Assembly: GCF_035474595.1 (NCBI RefSeq)
Contig: NZ_DATIND010000028.1
Location: 59,317 to 123,316, forward strand
Source of the DNA: Longimicrobium sp.
Lineage (GTDB): Bacteria > Gemmatimonadota > Gemmatimonadetes > Longimicrobiales > Longimicrobiaceae
Length of the DNA: 64,000 nucleotides
Reading direction: 5' to 3'
Numbering within the stretch: position 1 is the first letter of the stretch; the number at the start of each line of letters is the position of its first letter. A model generated the notes under the pieces. The model worked only from the letters and a program-made list of their open reading frames with translations. It had not been told where the DNA came from and ran no database searches. Position numbers and translations under genes: made by a program. Shown piece by piece: positions 9,120-17,799 of this stretch.

Positions 9120-10013
9120 TCAGCCGCCCTGCCATCCCTCCTCCGCTTCCGTCGGCACTTCCGTGCGCCGCGACGTCAGCGTCGACCCCGCGCTCGCGGC
9201 GATGACCAGGGCGACGGCGAGCCACTGCAGGCGCGTCAGGAACTCGCCCAGGAAGGCGAGGCCGGCCAGCGCGGCGACTGCGGGCTCCAGGCTCATCAGG
9301 ATGCCGAAGGTGCGCGCGGGGAGCTCCTTCAGCGCGATCATCTCCAGCGTGTAGGGGATGGCGCTGGAGAGGAGCGCCACGCCGACGCCCGCCACGAACC
9401 GCCCGGCGGTGAGGTGCGCGAACCCGCCGGCGGCGATGGAGACCGGAAGCGCGGTGATCGCCGCGATCATCATCCCCGTGGCCACCGCGGCGGCGCCGGG
9501 AATCATCCGCGACACGCGCCCGCCCAGCAGGATGTACGCGCCCCAGCACGCCCCCGCCGCCAAGGCCAGCAGCACGCCCAACGGGTCCACGCCGCCGCCC
9601 GTCCACGGCGCGATCAGCGCGATCCCCGCCGCCGCGAGCACCACCCACGCCACGTCGACCGCCCGGCGCGAGCCGAACACCGCCACGCCCAGTGGGCCCA
9701 CGAACTCCACCGTCACCGCCAGCCCCAGCGGGATGCGGTCGAGCGCGAGGTAGAACACCAGGTTCATCACCCCCAGCACCACGCCGTACGGCACCAGCGC
9801 GCGCCACTCCCGCGCGGTCAGCCGCCGCAGCGACGGCCGGAACGCCGCCAGCAGGATCAGCGCGGAGATCCCGATCCGCAGCCCCACGGTGCCCGCGGGG
9901 CCGAGCACGGGAAACAGCCCCTTCGCCAGCGCCGCGCCGCCCTGCACGCTGACGATGGCGCCGAGGACCGCCGGGAGCGGAGGAAGGGCCGGGAGATGCG
10001 ATCGCTTCTTCAT
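9120..10013 (-). CDS. rhtA: RhtA-like threonine/homoserine exporter (EamA/DMT family)
   Basis: This is a 297-residue inner-membrane DMT transporter with ten predicted helices and two EamA halves. It closely follows E. coli RhtA: QGGAALAKGLFP near the N-terminus, GVMNLVFYLALDRIPLGLAV, VEFVGPLGVA, LAAGACWGAYILLG, and SSAIPYTLEMIAL...PARTFGILMSLEPAVAAL. The ATG at 10013 starts MKKRSHLP. The likely role is export of threonine/homoserine or related small amino acids. The substrate is inferred from family only. Confidence 0.85.
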   Translation of the reverse strand: MKKRSHLPALPPLPAVLGAIVSVQGGAALAKGLFPVLGPAGTVGLRIGISALILLAAFRPSLRRLTAREWRALVPYGVVLGVMNLVFYLALDRIPLGLAVTVEFVGPLGVAVFGSRRAVDVAWVVLAAAGIALIAPWTGGGVDPLGVLLALAAGACWGAYILLGGRVSRMIPGAAAVATGMMIAAITALPVSIAAGGFAHLTAGRFVAGVGVALLSSAIPYTLEMIALKELPARTFGILMSLEPAVAALAGLAFLGEFLTRLQWLAVALVIAASAGSTLTSRRTEVPTEAEEGWQGG

Positions 10014-10175
10014 CCGCTCGGGATAAGGCGCGGCACGCGCGGGGTCAAGGATGGAGACGGCGGGGATGGAGATGCCGAAGGCGTACCCGCGCGGGCGCAC
10101 TCGTGGCGGCGCGCGTCCGCAACCGGTAGATTCGCCGCCGGACCCGACGCAACCCACACCACGCCCACACGGCTG

Positions 10176-10910
10176 ATGGCCGACACGCCCCACGCGCAGG
10201 ACGCCGGCAGTGCCCGCCGCGGGAAGTTCATCGTCCTGGAGGGGATCGACGGGGCGGGGACGACCACGCAGCTGAACGCGCTGCGCGACCACTTCGTGCG
10301 CACCGGGCGCAAGGCGTTCTTCACGCACGAGCCCAGCGACGGCCCCGTGGGGATGCTGATCCGCCTCGCCCTGCAGAAGCGGCTGGTCGGCGCGAACTAC
10401 GACCTGCACGACCCCGAGCACCCGCCGCTGGCCGGCGCCGCGGCGTTCGACGCCGACGCGCTGGCGCTCCTGTTCGCGGCGGACCGCGCGGACCACGTGG
10501 CCGCGCAGGTGCTTCCGAACCTGGAGGCGGGGCGACACGTGGTCTGCGACCGGTATCTCCTTTCCACGCTGGCGTACCAGGGGCAGACGACGGACCTGGA
10601 GTGGCTGCTGGAGATCAACCGCCCGGCCATCGTCCCCGACCTCACCATCTTCCTCGATGTCCCCCCCGGCGAGGCCGAGGCGCGGATGCGCGGCGCGCGC
10701 TGGAAGAAGGACATCTTCGAGACCCCCGAGCAGCAGCGCCGCGTGCGCTCGCGCTACTTCGAGCTGATCCAGCGTGACTTCCGGCAGCGCGGGCGCGTCG
10801 AGATCATGGACGCCTCGCGCCCCGCGCCCGAGGTCTCGCACGACCTGATCGCCGTCCTCGACGCGTTCCTGAACGACGGAGATGGAGAGCGTCCCCCGGC
10901 GGGAGGCTGA
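10176..10910 (+). CDS. tmk: Thymidylate kinase (dTMP kinase)
   Basis: It phosphorylates dTMP to dTDP. In the 244-residue protein the NMP-kinase P-loop region is FIVLEGIDGAGTTTQ (about residues 18-32), followed by THEPSDGPVG, CDRYLLSTLAYQG (the DR[YH] motif) and a LID-like RMRGARWKKDIFE. The P-loop Lys is replaced by Thr29 (GAGTTT rather than GAGKTT/GAGKST). Some other bacterial Tmk proteins share this, as I recall. The region 88-120 is a little longer than in E. coli Tmk. Confidence 0.92.
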   Translation: MADTPHAQDAGSARRGKFIVLEGIDGAGTTTQLNALRDHFVRTGRKAFFTHEPSDGPVGMLIRLALQKRLVGANYDLHDPEHPPLAGAAAFDADALALLFAADRADHVAAQVLPNLEAGRHVVCDRYLLSTLAYQGQTTDLEWLLEINRPAIVPDLTIFLDVPPGEAEARMRGARWKKDIFETPEQQRRVRSRYFELIQRDFRQRGRVEIMDASRPAPEVSHDLIAVLDAFLNDGDGERPPAGG

Positions 10911-10943
10911 CCTCCGCGGCTCAAGGGTGAAGCGGTGATGAGT

Positions 10944-10974
10944 TCTCCGCGACTCCGCGTCTCCGCGTGAGATC
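10944..10974. repeat. Single arm of the CTCCGCG dispersed repeat
   Basis: TCTCCGCGACTCCGCGTCTC and the following GCGTGAGATC match the right arm of the hairpins at 5390, 12052 and 17800. The left arm is missing here, so this copy cannot form the hairpin. Confidence 0.75.
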
Positions 10975-11283
10975 CCGCGATGCCGGCCGAAGCGAGGTAG
11001 ATGGAGATGCCGGGTGTCCCACCAGAGCGCAGACGCGTGCACGCGTGGGTGGACACCTGTGCGGCGGCGATACAGGCATGATCCGGCGGATGACGGGTAT
11101 CAGGCAGGCACGATAAAGCCGATCTGTCGCGAGATCGCAAGTGTTTGCTAGGATTGGACTTGCGTGGCGCGTGACGGGCGGGGCGGCGCGCGCCATGGGC
11201 TCCGGGACGGCACCGGGCTTGCAAACCCGGAGGCCAAACCCACCAGTTCCGGAGATGGAACGCCCCTCTACGGGAGGATGAGG
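10975..11283 (+). other. Non-coding gap and leader upstream of the OmpA-like gene
   Basis: No gene is seen. Near the 3' end a stem CCGGG / CCCGG (11213-11217 / 11226-11230, loop CTTGCAAA) and a second short stem GTTCC / GGAAC (about 11246-11260) lie 25-70 nt before the start codon. These could be a structured 5' UTR. I cannot match them to a known riboswitch. Confidence 0.3.
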
Positions 11284-11976
11284 ATGATGAACGTGCATGC
11301 GAAGAAGCTGGCCGCCATGGCCTGCGCGGTGTCGCTGGCCGGATGCGCCAGCCTGAACAACACCCAGAAGGGCGCCGCGGTCGGCGCGGGCGCCGGTGGC
11401 GCCATCGGCGCGGTGATCGGGCACAACACCGGGAGCACGGCGCGCGGCGCCATCCTGGGCGCGGTGATCGGCGGCGCGGCGGGCGCGGTGATCGGCCACC
11501 AGATGGACCGGCAGGCGCAGGACCTCCAGGGCGACCTGGGGCAGAACGCCAGCGTGGAGCGCGTGGGCGAGGGCATCGCGGTGACCTTCGCGTCGGGGAT
11601 CCTGTACCCCTTCAACTCGGTCGACATCCTTCCCGCCGGGCGCGAGAACCTGCGCCAGCTCGCGCAGAGCCTGCAGCGCTACCCGGGCACCGAGGTGCTG
11701 ATCGTGGGCCACACCGACAACGTGGGCTCCGATGCGTACAACATGAACCTGTCGCAGCAGCGCGCCGAGGCGGCCCGCGGCTACCTGGTCTCCATGGGCG
11801 TGCCCGCGCAGCGCATCCGCACCAGCGGCCGCGGCGAGAGCGAGCCGGTGGCCTCGAACGAGACCGAGTCGGGGCGCCAGCAGAACCGCCGCGTGGAGGT
11901 CGCCATCTTCGCGAACGAGCAGTACCGCCAGCAGATCCTGAATGAGTACGGCCGCGGCGGCAACCCGGCCCCGTGA
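11284..11976 (+). CDS. OmpA-family lipoprotein with glycine zipper
   Basis: A lipoprotein signal (AMACAVSLAGC, lipobox LAGC) is followed by a glycine-zipper stretch (GAAVGAGAGGAIGAVIG and a second copy). An OmpA_C peptidoglycan-binding domain follows, with GHTDNVGSDAYN and the conserved Arg-rich NRRVEV end. It is likely anchored in the outer membrane and bound to the wall, like YiaD/Pal-type proteins. GGGAGG at 11272-11277 supports the start at ATG 11284 (or 11287) over upstream in-frame starts. Confidence 0.9.
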   Translation: MMNVHAKKLAAMACAVSLAGCASLNNTQKGAAVGAGAGGAIGAVIGHNTGSTARGAILGAVIGGAAGAVIGHQMDRQAQDLQGDLGQNASVERVGEGIAVTFASGILYPFNSVDILPAGRENLRQLAQSLQRYPGTEVLIVGHTDNVGSDAYNMNLSQQRAEAARGYLVSMGVPAQRIRTSGRGESEPVASNETESGRQQNRRVEVAIFANEQYRQQILNEYGRGGNPAP

Positions 11977-12000
11977 CCTGATCCGGGTTCGCACGAACGT

Positions 12001-12035
12001 CTCGCCCCCGGCGCCGCACTGGCGCCGGGGGCGAG
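12001..12035 (+). terminator. Terminator hairpin after OmpA-like gene
   Basis: CTCGCCCCCGGCGCC (12001-12015) pairs perfectly with GGCGCCGGGGGCGAG (12021-12035) over a five-base loop, 25 nt past the stop codon. It is a very stable stem without a clear T-tract. Confidence 0.7.
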
Positions 12036-12051
12036 GTGCTTCTGGCAACGG

Positions 12052-12125
12052 CATCTCACGCGGAAGACGCGGAGTCGCGGAGGTGCAGCCTCGCCATCTC
12101 CGCGACTCCGCGTCTCCGCGTGAGA
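12052..12125. repeat. Dispersed CTCCGCG inverted repeat, copy 2
   Basis: Left arm 12052-12082 and right arm 12096-12125, ending CTCCGCGTGAGAT, match the hairpin at 5390-5464. A one-base insertion (GGAAGACG) distinguishes the left arm. It sits between convergent genes. Confidence 0.85.
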
Positions 12126-12148
12126 TCCAGCGATGCCGGAGAGGACGC

Positions 12149-12766
12149 TCAGCTCTGGTCGGCCGGCTCCTCCATGAGCTTGCGGAAGTCGAGGCCGGTC
12201 GACGGCGTGGTGTCGGCCTTCAGGTTCTTGCGCATGTAGGCCAGCGCCCGGCGGTTCTCCTCGGGGTCGATGGACGCGGAGCAGTCCGACGGCACGTGCA
12301 GCCGGAAGTCGCGCATGTACGCGTCGCCGGCGGTGAAGAGCACGCAGATGTCGCCGCTGAAGCCGCAGAACACCAGCCGCCGCGCGCCCAGGTAATCCAG
12401 CAGCGTGCCGAGCGTGGTGGCGTAGAAGGCGGAGTGCTTGGGCTTCAGGACGAAGTAGTCGTCGTGGTCGGGCTTCAGCAGCCGGGCGACGGGGGCGCCG
12501 CGCACGCCGTCTTCCAGCACGTGCTCCACCACCTCGTGGAAGTCCGAGCGCCAGCGCCCGAAGTTGTCGTTGCAGTAGATCACCGGCACGCCGGCCTCGC
12601 GCGCCTGCCGCTTCAATTCCGCGATGCGCTCGGCGGCGGGGAGGGCGTGCTCGGCCAGCCGCTCGCCGCCGGGAAACTCCATGTCGTTGATGACGTCCAC
12701 CAGCACCAGCGCCACCGGCGAGGTGTCGGGAACCATTCCGTGCAGGTCTTCGTTCCTGGCCGGCAT
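12149..12766 (-). CDS. Isochorismatase-like cysteine hydrolase
   Basis: This is a 205-residue hydrolase of the isochorismatase/nicotinamidase superfamily. The catalytic triad is visible: Asp24 in VLVDVINDME, Lys108 or Lys110 in LKPKHSAFYATTL, and nucleophile Cys141 in FSGDICVLFTAGDAY. The cis-peptide region precedes the Cys. The Met at 12766 (MPARNEDL) is preferred to a start 23 residues further out. Substrate unknown; neighbours give no hint. Confidence 0.88.
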   Translation of the reverse strand: MPARNEDLHGMVPDTSPVALVLVDVINDMEFPGGERLAEHALPAAERIAELKRQAREAGVPVIYCNDNFGRWRSDFHEVVEHVLEDGVRGAPVARLLKPDHDDYFVLKPKHSAFYATTLGTLLDYLGARRLVFCGFSGDICVLFTAGDAYMRDFRLHVPSDCSASIDPEENRRALAYMRKNLKADTTPSTGLDFRKLMEEPADQS

Positions 12767-12863
12767 CCTGTCTCCGCGTGGGGGAGGATCGGGATCGTCT
12801 GGTCGCGAAGCCGGCATGCCTTGCAAATGCCGCACACAACCCCGCGTCGGGCAGATGCAGAAA

Positions 12864-12893
12864 GGCGCGCCACACTCCGATGTGCGGCGCGCC
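12864..12893 (-). terminator. Terminator hairpin of nuclease cassette
   Basis: GGCGCGCCACAC (12864-12875) and GTGCGGCGCGCC (12882-12893) form a 12-bp stem with one wobble pair, 26 nt downstream of the stop of the 12920-13561 gene in its direction of transcription. Confidence 0.6.
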
Positions 12894-12919
12894 CGATCGA
12901 TTCGGCGGGCCGGAAATGC

Positions 12920-13561
12920 CTATCCCGCGCGGCGGACCGGCACCGGCTGCTCGTAGCCGTCCCACGCCTCCACCTCGGCGACGAAGGCCGCGATCTCGCG
13001 GATGATGGGGTGCGTGGCCATCCGCGCCAGCGCCGCCTCGTCCAGCGCGTCGATCACCGCGAGCGAGCGCTCCTCGATTTCGTCCCTCAGGCTGACGTTG
13101 CCGTCCGCGTCTTCCTCCACGAAGGGCGCATCGTGCTCGGCGCCCTCGCCGACGAGGCGCCGGAACACCGCCTTCGGGCGGAACCGCGCCTCGAACGCAT
13201 CCTCGTCCGCGATCCTGCGCCCCATCGCCCGCTCCAGCCCCGCGCGGTCGTGGAACAGCACCGCCTCCACCTGCGGCACGGCCAGGACGAGGCGGAACGG
13301 AACTCCGGACCACGCCATCGTGAGCAGGTGCTCGACCGTGCTCCGCTGCTCCTGGAGGGGACCCTCCTCAAGGGTGTCTGCGTCCAGAACGACAGCAGCC
13401 GGCTGCTCGCAGGAGGGAGACAGGAGCGTCGAAGCAGTGCCGATCGCACCGGAGCGGTTCCAACTGTCCCGGATCCGTACGTCCAGATGCAGCGAGCAGC
13501 GGAGTATGCGGGTGACGAGGCGGCTGGCCGGCGCGCCCGCGGTGGCGACGTTCACGCTCAC
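12920..13561 (-). CDS. Hypothetical protein, TOPRIM-like partner of an Mrr-type nuclease
   Basis: The 213-residue protein has a GTG start inside the stop of the upstream gene (GTGA overlap), so the two are translationally coupled. It contains AAVVLDADT, resembling the DxD strand of TOPRIM-like domains, and VLAVPQVEAVLFHD, a motif pattern I associate with TOPRIM/DUF4276-like proteins. The C-terminal half is helical and acidic. No catalytic assignment is secure. Coupling to a PD-(D/E)xK nuclease suggests a small defence or nucleic-acid-processing cassette. Confidence 0.55.
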   Translation of the reverse strand: MSVNVATAGAPASRLVTRILRCSLHLDVRIRDSWNRSGAIGTASTLLSPSCEQPAAVVLDADTLEEGPLQEQRSTVEHLLTMAWSGVPFRLVLAVPQVEAVLFHDRAGLERAMGRRIADEDAFEARFRPKAVFRRLVGEGAEHDAPFVEEDADGNVSLRDEIEERSLAVIDALDEAALARMATHPIIREIAAFVAEVEAWDGYEQPVPVRRAG

Positions 13562-14106
13562 CGGGTCCTCCCGAGTTCCAGGTTGTAGTACACAGGCCCG
13601 TCCTCCACAGCGCGGCGGTACTTCTCCAGAAGTCCCGCGACGATGAACTCGTTGCCCAGAAGATAATCCATCTCTTCGCCTCTCCAAAGCAGCACTGTCT
13701 GCGGCGCGAAATACGAAACGAGCGTGATCGCTGCGTCGGTGAAGCCGCTCCGGCTGAAGAACAGGCCCAGCGTGCAGGCCGGCCTCCGCGCGAGCTGGTT
13801 CCTCATCTTGGCGAGAAAGGTGACATCGACCAGCCCGGCCGTATCCTTCGTCTCGACCAGGCATGAGAGGTCAGCGGCATACACCGCGCCGTCGATTTCC
13901 TCGACTACCTCGCCGCCGTGGCGGACGAGGTACGGCCAGCGGACCTCCGCGCCATCCAGCTCGAAGGCGCGCAGGACCAGGTGCTCGAAAGCCTTTCCTG
14001 GCGGCCAGCCCGGCGTGTGGCCGGCCTTGATGCGCATCCAGAGCGCGCGCAGGCCGTTCCAGTCGAGCTCGCGGACGCGGGTGATGTACTCGGAATGCGA
14101 GGGCAT
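13558..14106 (-). CDS. Mrr/PD-(D/E)xK restriction endonuclease-like protein
   Basis: The 182-residue protein has GKAFEHLVLRAFELDGAEVRWPY, typical of the Mrr-like nuclease N-terminal helix and strand. EEIDGAVYA and then CLVETKDT supply the Asp and E-x-K of a PD-(D/E)xK active site. The C-terminal half (RRPACTLGLFFSRSGFT) matches the later Mrr core. There is no separate DNA-recognition domain. It is first in a two-gene unit with the TOPRIM-like protein and is bounded by its own terminators inside otherwise core DNA. Confidence 0.7.
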   Translation of the reverse strand: MPSHSEYITRVRELDWNGLRALWMRIKAGHTPGWPPGKAFEHLVLRAFELDGAEVRWPYLVRHGGEVVEEIDGAVYAADLSCLVETKDTAGLVDVTFLAKMRNQLARRPACTLGLFFSRSGFTDAAITLVSYFAPQTVLLWRGEEMDYLLGNEFIVAGLLEKYRRAVEDGPVYYNLELGRTR

Positions 14107-14168
14107 GTACAGGTCGGCTGTTGGACGGAGTGAGCGCGGAAGATGCACGGAGCAGCCGCCCAACGCAA

Positions 14169-14203
14169 GAGGCGCGTCGCATCGTTCAGATGCGGCGCGC
14201 CTC
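14169..14203 (-). terminator. lptG terminator hairpin
   Basis: GAGGCGCGTCGCATC (14169-14183) and GATGCGGCGCGCCTC (14189-14203) form a 15-bp stem with one wobble pair and a five-base loop, 26 nt beyond the lptG stop. It separates lptFG from the nuclease pair. Confidence 0.7.
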
Positions 14204-14228
14204 TCCATCTTCCGGACAGCCCGGACGG

Positions 14229-15299
14229 CTACGTTCGCACCCGCGACATCAGCGCCAGGCCGGCGACCAGGAAGAGGCCGTTGGGGAACCAGGCGGCCAG
14301 CGTGGGGTCCACCGCGCCGCTGCTGCCCACCGCCTTGCCCACGCGGAAGAGGAGCATGTACACGATGGTCACGCCCAGGCTGATGCCCACGCCGAAGGCG
14401 GTGCCGCCGCGCTGGCTGCTGGTGGCCAGCGGCGCGCCGAAGAGCACGATCACCATCACCGCCATGGGGATGGCCAGCTTCTGCGCCCGCTCCACCTTCA
14501 GCGGGTTGGCGTCGCCGCCGGAGCGCTCGATGGCGCCCACGAAGCGCGACATCTCGCGGTACCCCATGGCCTCGGGCGCCTTGGGCTCGCCCAGCAGGTC
14601 CTCGGGGGTCTCGATCAGCCCGGCCACGCGCAGCGAGTCGAAGTGCGTGGTCACCTCGCGGCCGTCGGCGTACAGCTCGCGCACGTAGCCGCGCTGCAGC
14701 AGCCAGCCGTGCGCCTTCGTCCACGTGGCCCGCTCGGCCATGCGGTGCATCCCCGGCTGGCTGCCGCGGGCGTTGCGCTCCAGCACCACCTGGCTGATCT
14801 CGCCCACCTCGGGGTCCAGCCGCCGCGCGGTCAGCACCCCCTCGCGCTCGGTCTGGTACACGAAGTTGATGCGCGGTCCGTTGCGCATCATGCTCTGGTC
14901 GCCCATCAGCACGGCGCGCTTCTGCAGCGTGATGGGCGTCAGCTCGCCCAGCCCGAACGCGGCCGCCGCCAGCACCACCGACATCAGCGCGATGGGCAGG
15001 AAGATGCGGTAGAAGCTCACGCCGCCGGCCTTGGCCGCGGTGATCTCCTGGTGCCGCGTCATCCCCCCCACGGTGAACACCGTGGCCACCAGCGCGGCGA
15101 TGGGGAAGGAGTACTGGATGAAGAGCGGGAGCTGGTAGACGTACGCCAGCGCCAGCTTTCCCCCGGTGATCCCCTTCTCCATGTAGGTGTCGATGTTGTC
15201 GGTCACGTCGCCCACGATGAACAGGAGCGGCAGCCCGAGCACCAGCATGAGGAAGGTGGCCGTGAAGGTGCGGACCACGTAACGCGAGAGAAGCCGCAT
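14229..15299 (-). CDS. lptG: LPS export ABC transporter permease LptG (YjgP/YjgQ family)
   Basis: This is the transmembrane subunit of the LptB2FG complex that extracts LPS from the inner membrane. The 356 residues show two N-terminal helix pairs, the family motif ITAAKAGGVSFYRIFLPI after HQE, a periplasmic jellyroll region, and three C-terminal helices (AIPMAVMVIVLFGAPLA). The ATG overlaps the lptF stop by one base (TGATG). F and G assignments within the pair could be swapped. Confidence 0.88.
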   Translation of the reverse strand: MRLLSRYVVRTFTATFLMLVLGLPLLFIVGDVTDNIDTYMEKGITGGKLALAYVYQLPLFIQYSFPIAALVATVFTVGGMTRHQEITAAKAGGVSFYRIFLPIALMSVVLAAAAFGLGELTPITLQKRAVLMGDQSMMRNGPRINFVYQTEREGVLTARRLDPEVGEISQVVLERNARGSQPGMHRMAERATWTKAHGWLLQRGYVRELYADGREVTTHFDSLRVAGLIETPEDLLGEPKAPEAMGYREMSRFVGAIERSGGDANPLKVERAQKLAIPMAVMVIVLFGAPLATSSQRGGTAFGVGISLGVTIVYMLLFRVGKAVGSSGAVDPTLAAWFPNGLFLVAGLALMSRVRT

Positions 15300-16723
15300 C
15301 AGCCCCGTGCCTTCCGGCGGGTGACGGTGGCGAAGAAGTCGCGGAAGCCCTGCAGCATCTGGTCCCACATGCTGCTGCGCGCGGTGGCCGTCTCCCGCCC
15401 CATCGTGGCCAGCCCCGCGACGCCCAGGATCGTCATCAAGACGTTCACGATCCACATCGCCACGAACGGGGTCACGTAGCCGCGCCCGGCCAGCGACTCG
15501 CCGCCGATCAGCCCCACGTAGTAGATGGCGAAGATGACCATGCTGGTGGCGATCACCATCCCGATCCCCCCGCCCCCGAAGCGCAGCGCCAGCGGCGCGC
15601 CCACGATGACGAAGACGAGCGAGGCCACGGCGATGGAGTACTTCTTGTGGATCTCCACGTCCAGGTCGCGCACCTGCTCCTCCAGGTCCTTCACCCGGGC
15701 CACCGACGAGGCCAGGTCGTCGGCCGTCCGCCGCGTGCGCGTGCGCACGCTCCCGGGCTCCACGTGCGTAACCGGCGGCGGCGGGGGCTCGCCCGGCAGG
15801 GTGGCGAAGGGCTTGCGGCCGCCCGAGACGGCGAACCCGAGGTCGCCCTGCATCTCCAGGCGCACGCGGCGCAGCTCCTCGCGGCGCTGGCCGCGCAGCG
15901 TGTCGATGCGGGCCTGCAGCATCCCCACGGTCATCTCGCGGTCGCCGCGGTAGCCTTCGTCCTGCCCGCCCAGGTTGAACGAGGTGCCGATCCCCGGAAT
16001 GCCGAACTTCTGCTGGGAGAAGGTCATCCGCCGGAAGGTCTTGGGGTCGTCCAGCGGCACCTCGCGCATGTGGCCGTGCCAGAGCGTGAGCACCATGTCG
16101 GTGCGCGAGGTGTTGAACTGCGCCACCCCGCTGTCGGCGTAGATCGAGCGCAGCACGTTGGGGTTGCTGACGTCGTAGATCGACACGTCCCACAGCCGGT
16201 TGGTGGTGGGGTCGATCCGCGCGGCGCGGAGATAATAGGTCTGCGCCGAGCCGGACTGGGCGGAAAGCTTGTTGATGGTCTGCGGCTCGAGCGCCACCGT
16301 GGGCGTCTTGCGCGCGATGTCGACGAAGAGCTGGCTCCAGCGGTGGTTGGCCTCGGGGAGCACGCGGTCGTTGAACCAGATCATCACCACGGTGAGGACG
16401 GCGGCAACCGCGAGCAGGGGGAGGAGCAGGCGCTTCAGGTCCAGCCCGCCGGCCTTCATCGCGGTGATCTCGTTCTCGGCCGTGAAGGTGGCGAAGGTGT
16501 ACAGGATGGCCACCAGCACGGCCATGGGAAAGGTGAGGGCGACGCTGGCGGGAAGCGCGTAGACGAAGAACTCCAGGATGGCGCGCATCGGCAGCCCCTT
16601 GCCGGCCAGCTCGGCCAGGCGGCGGGCCAGGGTGTTGATGAGCACCACCCCGGTGAGCGCGAAGAACGCAAAGAAAAACGGGCCGACGTGCGCCCGGAGC
16701 AGGTAACGCGTGAGGATCTTCAT
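15299..16723 (-). CDS. lptF: LPS export ABC transporter permease LptF (YjgP/YjgQ family)
   Basis: This is the partner permease of LptG. The 474 residues begin MKILTRYLLRAHVGPFFFAF and contain NEITAMKAGGLDLKRLLLPL, the family cytoplasmic helix that contacts LptB. The periplasmic region is longer than in E. coli LptF and carries a Pro/Arg-rich insert (GEPPPPPVTHVEPG) followed by a coiled-coil stretch before the last three helices. It is first in a two-gene operon with lptG. Confidence 0.88.
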   Translation of the reverse strand: MKILTRYLLRAHVGPFFFAFFALTGVVLINTLARRLAELAGKGLPMRAILEFFVYALPASVALTFPMAVLVAILYTFATFTAENEITAMKAGGLDLKRLLLPLLAVAAVLTVVMIWFNDRVLPEANHRWSQLFVDIARKTPTVALEPQTINKLSAQSGSAQTYYLRAARIDPTTNRLWDVSIYDVSNPNVLRSIYADSGVAQFNTSRTDMVLTLWHGHMREVPLDDPKTFRRMTFSQQKFGIPGIGTSFNLGGQDEGYRGDREMTVGMLQARIDTLRGQRREELRRVRLEMQGDLGFAVSGGRKPFATLPGEPPPPPVTHVEPGSVRTRTRRTADDLASSVARVKDLEEQVRDLDVEIHKKYSIAVASLVFVIVGAPLALRFGGGGIGMVIATSMVIFAIYYVGLIGGESLAGRGYVTPFVAMWIVNVLMTILGVAGLATMGRETATARSSMWDQMLQGFRDFFATVTRRKARG

Positions 16724-16831
16724 GCGAAGTGTCCAAAGGGGCTTGCAGGGCGAGCGCCTGGATGCGTAACATACCCGCGCCGTACGCTGCGTACAAGCGG
16801 CGGCGGCGCCTCCTAATCAATCCCCAACTCC

Positions 16832-17785
16832 GTGACCGACATGCCGTTCCGCCGCGCGCGCGGGTGCGTGCCGCTGGGGGTGCTGCTCGCGTTCTCCGCC
16901 TGCACGCGCGGCGACCCGGCGCTGGGGCGCCACGTGGACCATCCGGAGTTCCCGGGCGACGTGGCCTGGGCGTTCCTGACCGACCAGGTGGCCATCGGGC
17001 CCCGCTACGCGGGAACGAAGCCGCACGGCCGCGCGGTGCGCTGGCTGCGCGACCAGCTCTCGTTCCGCGCCGACACCGTGGTCCTCCAGCCCTTCACCTT
17101 CGACACGGCGCCGGGGAAGCGGGTGGAGATGACGAACGTCCTGGCCCGCTGGCGGCCGGCGGAGGCGCGGCGGATCCTGCTGGTGGCGCACTGGGACACG
17201 CATCCGCACGCGGAGGAGAGCGCCGACCCGGCCGACCGCCGCCTCCCCGTCCCCGGCGCGAACGACGGGGCCTCGGGAACGGCGGTCCTGGCCGCCCTCG
17301 CGGAGGTCTTCCGCCAGCAGAAGCCGGAGGTGGGCGTCGACCTCCTCTTCACCGACGGCGACGACTTCGTGGCCGGGCGGTGGCTGGGGACGGAGCACTA
17401 CCTCGCCACGCTGCCGGCCGCGAACCGCCCCGCGTTCGCCGTGGTGCTGGAGCTGGTGGGGGACCGGGACGCGTGGCTGCCGCGCGACGCCGGCTCGCTC
17501 CGCCACGCCCCCGCGGTCGTCCGGCGCGTGTGGGGGACGGCGGCGGAGATGCGGCTGGATTCGGTCTTCGTCGCCGAGACGGTGCCGGACAGCCTGGGCG
17601 CGCACCTCCTCCTTTCCCGCGCGGGGATTCCGGCGGCGCGGCTGAACGATCCCGAGTACGGGCCGGGGAACTCGTGGTTCCACACCGCGCGCGACCTTCC
17701 CGGCGCCACCCGCCGCGAGACGCTGGCGCTGGTCGGGGGCGTGCTGGCTGAGGTCGTCTACCGCGGGATTCCGGCACCGAAGTGA
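16832..17785 (+). CDS. M28-family peptidase / glutaminyl cyclase-like lipoprotein
   Basis: The 317-residue protein has an N-terminal signal ending LLAFSACTRG, a possible lipobox. The Zn-peptidase core follows: VAHWDTHPHA, GANDGASGTAVLAAL (metal Asp), LLFTDGDDFVAG, LELVGDRD and the C-terminal WFHTARD His. The spacing resembles the glutaminyl-peptide cyclotransferase branch of M28. The acidic catalytic pair reads GDD rather than GEE. It starts at GTG 16832 or ATG 16841. Confidence 0.85.
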   Translation: MTDMPFRRARGCVPLGVLLAFSACTRGDPALGRHVDHPEFPGDVAWAFLTDQVAIGPRYAGTKPHGRAVRWLRDQLSFRADTVVLQPFTFDTAPGKRVEMTNVLARWRPAEARRILLVAHWDTHPHAEESADPADRRLPVPGANDGASGTAVLAALAEVFRQQKPEVGVDLLFTDGDDFVAGRWLGTEHYLATLPAANRPAFAVVLELVGDRDAWLPRDAGSLRHAPAVVRRVWGTAAEMRLDSVFVAETVPDSLGAHLLLSRAGIPAARLNDPEYGPGNSWFHTARDLPGATRRETLALVGGVLAEVVYRGIPAPK

Positions 17786-17799
17786 GCTCCGGCATCGCT

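Noticed and set aside
11200..11280. tRNA-like arms before the OmpA-like gene
   Set aside because: The stems lack a TTCRA T-loop and an acceptor stem, and the loop sizes are wrong for a tRNA.
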